The position numbers and the translations under genes are program-made. 64,000 nt of DNA, from assembly GCF_018588945.1 (NCBI RefSeq), contig NZ_JAFIWA010000004.1:186001-250000 (forward strand), read 5' to 3'. The DNA is from Microbacterium flavescens. Its GTDB lineage: Bacteria > Actinomycetota > Actinomycetes > Actinomycetales > Microbacteriaceae. Shown here piece after piece: positions 58,629 through 64,000 of this stretch. How positions within the stretch are numbered: the stretch's first letter is position 1; each line of letters starts with the position of its first letter. Below the pieces are notes generated by a model. That model saw only the letters and a list, made by a program, of their open reading frames with translations. It was not told the origin of the DNA and searched no databases.

Positions 58629-59219
58629 TCAGCCGCGGTGCGCGGCGATGACGCCGCGGGCGGTGCGGGCGAAGGCGGGAGCCACGCGGTCCTGCCCGTC
58701 GAGGTAGCCTCCGACAAGAGCGGCGTCGCGCAGGAGCACCAGTGAGGCGGCCACATCGGCAGGGTCGGTGAGGCCCGCAGCCGTCGCCGCCCGCTCGAGC
58801 GTCGCGCGGAACCAGTCGCGGTGGTCGTCGATGAGCGAGCGCACCGGTCCCTCGTCGGGATACTCGGCGGCTGCGTTGATGAACGGGCAGCCGCGTGTGT
58901 GCCGCTCGCGGATGTCCTGCTCGATGCCTTCGATCACGAGGTCCAGCAGCACTTCGGGATCGGACGAGGCGGCGCTCGCCTCGGTGAACAGCGCCCTGAG
59001 CTGTTCGTCCTCGCCGCGCAGGTAGGCCAGGACCAGACCCTCTTTGCCCTCGAACTGCTTGTACATCGTCGCCCGAGTCACGCCCGCCGCTTCGATGATG
59101 CGGTCGACGCCGACGGAGTGGATGCCCTCGCTGTAGAAGAGGTCGGTCGCGGCATCCAGCAGTCTCTGCCGGGCAGGGGAGGGGCGCGCCGTCGTGGTCT
59201 GCGCGGGGGTGGTGCTCAT
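58629..59219 (-). CDS. TetR-family transcriptional regulator
   Basis: 196 residues. The helix-turn-helix domain is RQRLLDAATDLFYSEGIHSVGVDRIIEAAGVTRATMYKQFEGKEGLVLAYL, and the C-terminal ligand domain contains RGCPFINAAAEYPDEGPVRSLIDDHRDWF, as in the TetR_C (YcdC/AcrR-like) group. The ATG at 59219 begins the short Thr/Pro-rich arm before the domain. It is divergent from the alpha/beta hydrolase at 59357, with a palindrome between them. Confidence 0.92.
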   Translation of the reverse strand: MSTTPAQTTTARPSPARQRLLDAATDLFYSEGIHSVGVDRIIEAAGVTRATMYKQFEGKEGLVLAYLRGEDEQLRALFTEASAASSDPEVLLDLVIEGIEQDIRERHTRGCPFINAAAEYPDEGPVRSLIDDHRDWFRATLERAATAAGLTDPADVAASLVLLRDAALVGGYLDGQDRVAPAFARTARGVIAAHRG

Positions 59220-59288
59220 GGGTTGCCTCCGGATCCATCGTGCCACTTCCGGACGATTTGGGATTCTCCGGGAATAGTCTTGTGTATA

Positions 59289-59304
59289 TAGAACGTTCGG
59301 TCTA
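59289..59304. promoter_or_regulatory. TetR-type operator between the divergent genes
   Basis: TAGAACGTTCGGTCTA, an imperfect dyad (12 of 16 bases symmetrical). It overlaps a TATATA hexamer (59285-59290). Placed where the adjacent TetR protein would silence both genes. Confidence 0.65.
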
Positions 59305-59356
59305 CCATCGGACACATCAGCAGCCCACCGCCGCTGGACGCCCCAAGGAGAATGAC

Positions 59357-60193
59357 ATGAACAACACGACCAAGACCCCCATCGTCCTCATCCACGGACT
59401 CTGGATGACCCCGAAGAGCTGGGACACCTGGGCGGAGCGCTTCCGCGCCGCCGGCCACCCGGTCATCGTCCCCGGCTGGCCCGGCATCGACGACCGCACG
59501 GTCGAGGACATCCGCAAGCACCCGGCCGCCCTCAAGGGGATCGGCCTGAAGCAGATCGCCGACAACTACGAGCGCATCATCCGCGCCCTCCCCGAGAAGC
59601 CCATCATCATCGGCCACTCGTTCGGCGGCGTCCTCGTGCAGATGCTGGCCGACCGCGGACTCGGCGTCGCGTACGTCGGGGTCGCTCCGGGACAGACCGC
59701 CGGCGTCACGGCCCTGCCGCTCTCGACCCTGTGGACCGGAACGCCGATCCTCGCGAACCCGTTCGGCCGCAACGGCGCCAAGCCGCTGTCGAAGCGCCAC
59801 TTCCACTTCACGTTCGGCAACGACCTGGCCCGCGAGGAGTCGGACCGGCTATGGGAGGAGTACGCGGTCAACTCCTACAACCGCGTGTTCTTCGAGGGCG
59901 TGCTCTCGGTGCTCAATGAGAAGGGCGGCGTGACCCACGTCGACTACGGCCGCACCGACCGTGCGCCGCTGCTCGTGATCACCGGTGAGATCGATCACGT
60001 CGTGCCGCCGGCCATCGGCGAGGCGATCGTGAAGAAGTACCACGCCACCGGCAGCCCTGCCGTCGTCGAGTACAAGACGTACCCGGGCCGCACCCACCGC
60101 CTGGTCAGCCAGGACGGCTGGGAGGAGATCGCGGACTACGCACTCGAGTGGGCCACCACGCACCAGGTGCGCGAGAGCGAGGCGGCGAAGTAG
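59357..60193 (+). CDS. Alpha/beta-fold hydrolase
   Basis: 278 residues. The oxyanion turn is VLIHGLWMTPKSWDTW, the nucleophile elbow is IIIGHSFGGVLVQML (Ser), the acid is in LLVITGEIDHVVPPAI (Asp), and the histidine is in YPGRTHRLVSQDGWEEIADYALEW. A typical soluble hydrolase; the substrate is unknown. An AAGGAG stands before the ATG at 59357. Controlled by the divergent TetR protein through the site at 59289-59304. Confidence 0.92.
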   Translation: MNNTTKTPIVLIHGLWMTPKSWDTWAERFRAAGHPVIVPGWPGIDDRTVEDIRKHPAALKGIGLKQIADNYERIIRALPEKPIIIGHSFGGVLVQMLADRGLGVAYVGVAPGQTAGVTALPLSTLWTGTPILANPFGRNGAKPLSKRHFHFTFGNDLAREESDRLWEEYAVNSYNRVFFEGVLSVLNEKGGVTHVDYGRTDRAPLLVITGEIDHVVPPAIGEAIVKKYHATGSPAVVEYKTYPGRTHRLVSQDGWEEIADYALEWATTHQVRESEAAK

Positions 60194-60221
60194 TCGGATG
60201 CCCCGCCCGGCGCGGCGGGAA

Positions 60222-60276
60222 ACCACTCCGTCGTCGAGACACCAGGTGACACGTGGTGTCTCGGCGGTCGAGTGGT
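60222..60276. terminator. Hairpin between convergent hydrolase genes
   Basis: Inner 10-bp perfect stem (60235-60244 with 60254-60263), flanked by an outer ACCACTC (60222-60228) and GAGTGGT (60270-60276). It lies between the stop of the rightward hydrolase and that of the leftward esterase and may terminate both. Confidence 0.7.
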
Positions 60277-60345
60277 CTCTCGGCCGGTGTCCGCGGTGGG
60301 ACGCAGGACGGTCCGAGGCTCGGAGAGCCCCGGGCCGTCGTGCTG

Positions 60346-61446
60346 TCAGGTGTGGAGCCTGCGCAGCGCCGCCACCACGTCGTCGTGCCAGCGCCGGGCA
60401 GCGGGAAGCGCGCCCGTGAAGATCGGCGTGTCATGCGTGACGCCCTGGTACCGCACCACGCTCGCATCGACGCCGGCCTCGCGCAGCGCGGCGCCGTACG
60501 CGTCCCCGTCGCCGCGGAGCGGGTCGTACTCCGCGGTGAAGATGACCGCGGGCGGCAGGTCGGCGTGCGACGACGCGCGCAGCGGAGACGCGTAGGGCTC
60601 GCGAGCGAGCGCGGGATCGGGCAGATACGTGCGAGCGACGGAGCGCAGCTCTCGCAGAGCGATGAGGCTCGGGATGCCGAGCGCCCGCGTCGCTCGCAGA
60701 TCGAGCCGGCGGCCGGTGAGGTCGACGACCGGCACCTCGAGCACCTGGAGCTGGAGCGGGAGCCGTGCTCGATCGCGGTTGCAGAGGGTGACGGCGGCGG
60801 CGATGTTCGCTCCGGCCGACGTGCCGGCGATCCCGATCCGCTCGGCGTCGATCCCGAGCTCGCCCGCGTGGGAGACGGCCCAGGATAGGGCGGCATAGCC
60901 CTGTTCGACCTGCGTCGGATACGGATGCTCGGGCGCCAGCGCGTAGTCGACCGCCAGGATCGCGACACCCGCGTCCACCGCGCGGCGGCGGTACGCGGCA
61001 TCCGTCGTCGGATAGTCGATGCCTCCGATGCGGAAGGCGCCGCCGAAGAACGACAGCACGGCGGGCACGGGCGCGTCGTCCACGACGGGAGGGTGATAGA
61101 TCCGAACGCGGACGCTGGGATGCCCCGGCACGGCGATCTGGTGCTCACTGGTGCGCACCTCGGGTCCGGGCGTGCCGACGGTGCTGAGCTCGGTGCGGTC
61201 CCAGGCCAGCGCCGCACGGCGATGCCGCGCCCTGGCACGCGCCCGGGGTCCGAGCGCGGACGCCTTCCCGCGCGGGGCGGAAGGAGCCGGTGCGCCTGCG
61301 GCGGACTGGCCGGCGGCGGGCACGACGCTGCCGCGACCGAACGGCCAGAGCGACCTCATCCGAGCTCGGGCTGAACCGAGCGCCTGGTCGAACAGATACC
61401 GGCGGTGCACGCGCAGACGCTCGGCGAAGAACGGATCCAGGGGCAT
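60346..61446 (-). CDS. HSL-type alpha/beta hydrolase (esterase) with altered oxyanion motif
   Basis: 366 residues. An N-terminal region of about 95 residues, Ala/Arg/Pro-rich, precedes the catalytic domain. The nucleophile motif is GIAGTSAGANIAAAV (GxSxG), the acid motif is TAEYDPLRGDGDAY, and the histidine is in GVTHDTPIF. Where the HSL family has HGGG, this protein has FGGA (LSFFGGAFRIGG). DYALAPEHPYPTQVEQGYAALSW is typical of the family. It should cleave esters; activity may be altered. Start ATG 61446. Confidence 0.88.
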   Translation of the reverse strand: MPLDPFFAERLRVHRRYLFDQALGSARARMRSLWPFGRGSVVPAAGQSAAGAPAPSAPRGKASALGPRARARARHRRAALAWDRTELSTVGTPGPEVRTSEHQIAVPGHPSVRVRIYHPPVVDDAPVPAVLSFFGGAFRIGGIDYPTTDAAYRRRAVDAGVAILAVDYALAPEHPYPTQVEQGYAALSWAVSHAGELGIDAERIGIAGTSAGANIAAAVTLCNRDRARLPLQLQVLEVPVVDLTGRRLDLRATRALGIPSLIALRELRSVARTYLPDPALAREPYASPLRASSHADLPPAVIFTAEYDPLRGDGDAYGAALREAGVDASVVRYQGVTHDTPIFTGALPAARRWHDDVVAALRRLHT

Positions 61447-61496
61447 GGATCCATCCTGACGCGCTGTGCGGCTGCCGTCACGGCGATTGACAAGCG

Positions 61497-61530
61497 GAAG
61501 GCCCGGAGTTCCGAGGAACTCCGGGCCTTC
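61497..61530. terminator. Strong terminator of the rpmB-rpmG-rpsN operon
   Basis: Perfect 16-bp stem (61497-61512 with 61515-61530), GAAGGCCCGGAGTTCC and its complement, 17 bases after rpsN. It faces the esterase gene on its other side and may insulate it. Confidence 0.85.
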
Positions 61531-61546
61531 CGGTGTGCTGTGGTGC

Positions 61547-61852
61547 TTACCAGCTCGACTTGGTCACGCCGGGCAGCTCGCCACGGTGCGCCATGTCACG
61601 GAAGCGGACACGTGAGATGCCGAACTTCGTGAGGACACCGCGGGGGCGGCCGTCGATGACGTCGCGCGAGCGGACGCGGGCGGGCGACGCGTTGCGGGGC
61701 AGCTTCTGCAGGCCCACGCGAGCGGCTTCACGCTGCTCGTCGGTCGACTCCGGCGAGACGAGCGCCTTCTTGAGTTCGGCGCGCTTCGCCGCGTAGCGGT
61801 CGACGACCACCTTGCGCTGCTCGTTGCGCGCGATCTTGCTCTTCTTGGCCAT
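61547..61852 (-). CDS. rpsN: 30S ribosomal protein S14, zinc-free type
   Basis: 101 residues: [30 protein letters not shown], then [51 protein letters not shown]. It is the long form without the CxxC pairs of zinc-binding S14, with no cysteine at all. Third gene of the rpmB-rpmG-rpsN operon. Confidence 0.97.
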   Translation of the reverse strand: MAKKSKIARNEQRKVVVDRYAAKRAELKKALVSPESTDEQREAARVGLQKLPRNASPARVRSRDVIDGRPRGVLTKFGISRVRFRDMAHRGELPGVTKSSW

Positions 61853-61855
61853 AGG

Positions 61856-62026
61856 TCAGCGCTCCTCTCGGAATTCGACGTGCTTGCGGATGACCGGGTC
61901 GTACTTCTTGAGCACGATGCGGTCGGGGTTGTTGCGGCGGTTCTTGCGCGTCACGTAGGTGTACCCCGTGCCGGCGGTCGAACGCAGCTTGATGATCGGA
62001 CGGACGTCCTGAGCCTTCTTGGCCAT
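61856..62026 (-). CDS. rpmG: 50S ribosomal protein L33, zinc-free type
   Basis: 56 residues: [35 protein letters not shown], then [20 protein letters not shown]. No cysteines, so it lacks the zinc ribbon. The ATG shares a base with the rpmB stop (TAATG), and its stop is 3 bases before the rpsN start. Confidence 0.97.
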   Translation of the reverse strand: MAKKAQDVRPIIKLRSTAGTGYTYVTRKNRRNNPDRIVLKKYDPVIRKHVEFREER

Positions 62027-62262
62027 TAGAGCTTCACACCCTTCGCCTGGAGGTCACGCACGACCGCCTCGATGCCGCGGGCGTCGATGACCTTGATGCC
62101 CTTGGCCGAAACGTTGAGCTTGATGTTGCGACCCAGCGACGGAACGAAGTAGGTCTTCTTCTGCACGTTCGGGTCGAAGCGGCGCTTCGTCCGGCGGTGC
62201 GAGTGCGAGATGTTGTGACCGAAGCCGGGAACTGCTCCAGTCACCTGGCACACTGCTGCCAT
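62026..62262 (-). CDS. rpmB: 50S ribosomal protein L28
   Basis: 78 residues: [60 protein letters not shown] single Cys remains, so the zinc ribbon is incomplete. First gene of the operon. GGAGACATCACT lies upstream of the ATG. No Zur-type palindrome was seen in front. Confidence 0.97.
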   Translation of the reverse strand: MAAVCQVTGAVPGFGHNISHSHRRTKRRFDPNVQKKTYFVPSLGRNIKLNVSAKGIKVIDARGIEAVVRDLQAKGVKL

Positions 62263-62452
62263 AGTGATGTCTCCTTAGTACCGTGAGGCCGGACGGCCCC
62301 ACCCAAGATCCCTTGTCTGCATCCCGCGCTCGACCCGGCCGGTGAAGGCCCGCGATCAAGTGGAGGACGCGAACTGCGTGCTGGAGTGCGCGCAGACAAA
62401 GAGTCAGTCTAGCACGGGCGGCGCGGCGGCTTGACTCGGGCGGGGCGCCCCC

Positions 62453-63874
62453 TCAGTCGACGGCGTGGGCGACGCGGATGACGCTCTCGGGGTCCCACGC
62501 GCGCGCGACGCGGCGCAGCCGTTCGGCGGCGGGACCGTACAGATCCGCCGCCGGAGCCGGCTTCTCGGTGAAGTTCTTCACGACGGCGGGTGCGGCGAAG
62601 GGGCGCATGCGATCGACGACGGCGGATGCCGCATCCTGCACGGCAGCGCGGGCTCCGGGGAACGGCACCAGCCCCAGCGCGAAGACGAGACCGGCGCCGT
62701 CGACCGCCGAGACCGCCCCGCCGACCACGCGCCTGGGCGACGCCGCGCCGCCCAGGTGCCGCAGCTCGATCGACAGCAGCGCCTCGGATGCCGGCTCCAG
62801 CGCCACCCCGAGCAGGGTGTCGATCGCCGCCGCAGTTATCTCCGCGAGCACGACCGCCTCACCGAGCCCCGGCGCCGGCTGCGGGGGGTCTCCGTGCACC
62901 GTGCTCAGTTCGGCCGGCGCCATCGGCCGCACCGAATCGAGGTCGGGAGCGAGGTCGCGCAGCGGCTGCAAGAGAGCAGCCGCGGTGGCGGCATCCGCTT
63001 GGATCGCCGTCTCGACGGCCACGAACGAACGGCCGCGAAGGGGATCGGGGATCTCGGGGATCGGCGGGTAGCGCAGTACCCGAGCGAGCGACGTGACCGA
63101 GTCGGGGAGGTCGGAGATCCACTCCCGCCACGCGTGCGCGATGTCGGCCGCTCGATCCAGCGGCCAGAGGAGCGCGCCCGCGTGAAGCTCGTCGATCACG
63201 TGGAGCCGGAGCTCCATCGAGGTCACCACGACGGGCGCGATGCCTCCGCGCACCGCCCAGAACAGCTCCGGATGATGGGCGTCGTCGATGGTGACGAGGC
63301 GGCCCTGGGCGTCGACCGCTTCGATCGAGAGGACACTGTTGACACCCAGCCCGTGTGAGCGGGCGAGCCAGCCGAGCCCGCCACCGAGGATGGATCCGAC
63401 GACCCCCACCGACGGCGCCATTCCCGAGACGGCGGCCAGGCCGTGTTGTCCCGCGGCGGCGGCCAGGCCTGCCGCGCTCGCGCCGGCGCCCACGCGTGCG
63501 GTGCGCGCCTCGGCGTCGATCACGACTCGGTCGAGTCGGCCGGTGCGCAGGAGGATGGTGTCGGTCAGCGGACCGAGCGCTCCGGCCCCATGGCCTGTGC
63601 TCTGAGGCGCGACGTGGAGGCCCAGACGGCGTGCGGCCTTCACGGTGGCCACGATGTCGTCCACGTCCGCGGCGATGACCACTGCGATGGGGCGCTGATC
63701 CACCAGCAGCTGCCACGCGGACCGGGCGGCGTCCCAGCCGGGTTCGTCCGGCAGGAGCAGCTCGCCCGACAGCTCGGCGCGCAGCCGCTCGAAGTGCTCG
63801 CCGGGCAGGGCGGTCTCAGCCGTCGCGGGCCGCTGGTCGGGGGTCGGGAGCGAGGGGTCGATGGTCACGTTCAT
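62453..63874 (-). CDS. FAD-linked oxidase (PCMH/berberine-bridge type)
   Basis: 473 residues. The PCMH FAD-binding domain begins PIAVVIAADVDDIVATVKAARRLGLHVAPQSTGHGAG, whose His is placed for a histidyl-FAD bond. It continues VGVVGSILGGGLGWLARSHGLGVNSVLSIEAVDAQGRLVTID. The cysteine that gives a second covalent bond in berberine-bridge enzymes is not present (ARSHG). The C-terminus ADLYGPAAERLRRVARAWDPESVIRVAH resembles the BBE tail, with AWDPE in place of the usual YDP. It would oxidise a small organic substrate with O2 or another acceptor. Cytoplasmic, since no leader is visible. Confidence 0.9.
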   Translation of the reverse strand: MNVTIDPSLPTPDQRPATAETALPGEHFERLRAELSGELLLPDEPGWDAARSAWQLLVDQRPIAVVIAADVDDIVATVKAARRLGLHVAPQSTGHGAGALGPLTDTILLRTGRLDRVVIDAEARTARVGAGASAAGLAAAAGQHGLAAVSGMAPSVGVVGSILGGGLGWLARSHGLGVNSVLSIEAVDAQGRLVTIDDAHHPELFWAVRGGIAPVVVTSMELRLHVIDELHAGALLWPLDRAADIAHAWREWISDLPDSVTSLARVLRYPPIPEIPDPLRGRSFVAVETAIQADAATAAALLQPLRDLAPDLDSVRPMAPAELSTVHGDPPQPAPGLGEAVVLAEITAAAIDTLLGVALEPASEALLSIELRHLGGAASPRRVVGGAVSAVDGAGLVFALGLVPFPGARAAVQDAASAVVDRMRPFAAPAVVKNFTEKPAPAADLYGPAAERLRRVARAWDPESVIRVAHAVD

Positions 63875-63944
63875 TCTCTTTCGTCGTCGGGTGATCGTTA
63901 TTGTCCAGAGGTTCAGAGGGCGCGTGGAGGCCGCGATGATGCAG

Positions 63945-64000
63945 TCAGCGTCGGGCTCCGGCGGAGAGGAGTGCCTGAAGCACGCTTTCGATACCAGCGG
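63945..64000 (-). CDS. Possible C-terminal end of a gene running off the window
   Basis: The last 17 codons before a TGA read AGIESVLQALLSAGARR, with good third-position GC. The fragment is too short to identify; it resembles the end of a helical regulator. It would be 70 bases upstream of, and in the same direction as, the FAD oxidase gene. Confidence 0.35.
   Translation of the reverse strand, partial: AGIESVLQALLSAGARR

Overview
The window is GC-rich, densely coded actinobacterial chromosome with many GTG starts and 1-4 base gene overlaps. Gene content points to Microbacteriaceae, most likely Microbacterium: a dnaK-grpE-dnaJ-hspR heat-shock cluster with HAIR operators, a DtxR-type iron box, a DUF222/HNH protein, a CWB2 cell-wall protein, a cysteine-free S14/L33 operon, and D-arabinanase-type genes known from Microbacterium. 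This assignment is inference; there is no rRNA to confirm it.

Region 1 (1-12150) is a carbohydrate locus. It holds an FGGY sugar kinase, a LacI regulator, a GH172 (DUF2961) protein, four DUF4185 (GH183 or GH183-like) proteins and a CUT1 ABC transporter without its own ATPase. Five copies of a GAAATCGATTTC-type palindrome sit in front of the kinase, the GH172 operon, the binding-protein gene (two copies) and the last DUF4185 gene. Together these look like one regulon for uptake and breakdown of a D-arabinose-containing polymer such as mycobacterial arabinogalactan or lipoarabinomannan. This is the most interesting system in the window.

Region 2 (12200-27130) is mostly housekeeping: hspR, dnaJ, grpE and dnaK, a membrane protein, an acetyltransferase, the DUF222/HNH protein, a CWB2 surface protein, two MFS transporters, a divergent pair of winged-helix regulators with histidine-rich tails, and a sirohydrochlorin chelatase. 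Region 3 (27300-38730) is an assimilatory sulfate operon: sulfite reductase, APS reductase, CysD, CysN, a sulfonate/taurine-type ABC transporter, a siroheme methyltransferase, ferredoxin-NADP reductase, ferredoxin and a TrxR-like flavoprotein. A dispersed hairpin-forming repeat lies at several gene junctions here and is translated as part of the N-termini of CysD, CysN and the permease.

Region 4 (38860-42003) carries small conserved genes, a PadR regulator, dcd and tRNA-Gly(CCC). Straight after the tRNA an accessory patch (about 42004-46126) holds an IS-like end, a DUF4325 gene with a local double frameshift, a truncated phosphoesterase and an operon of four small secreted proteins arranged as two paralogous pairs, one of them frameshifted. 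Region 5 (46127-49710) has a deaminase and DUF4166 gene followed by an 1177-bp direct tandem duplication that truncates one copy of an EamA transporter.

Region 6 (49715-64000) has a serine-hydrolase lipoprotein lacking all catalytic motifs, an iron-regulated heme oxygenase, a PIF1-like helicase, a MerR/flavoprotein pair around a perfect operator, a CopD-CtaG fusion, HU, a TetR/hydrolase pair, an HSL-type esterase with an altered oxyanion motif, the rpmB-rpmG-rpsN operon and an FAD-linked oxidase.
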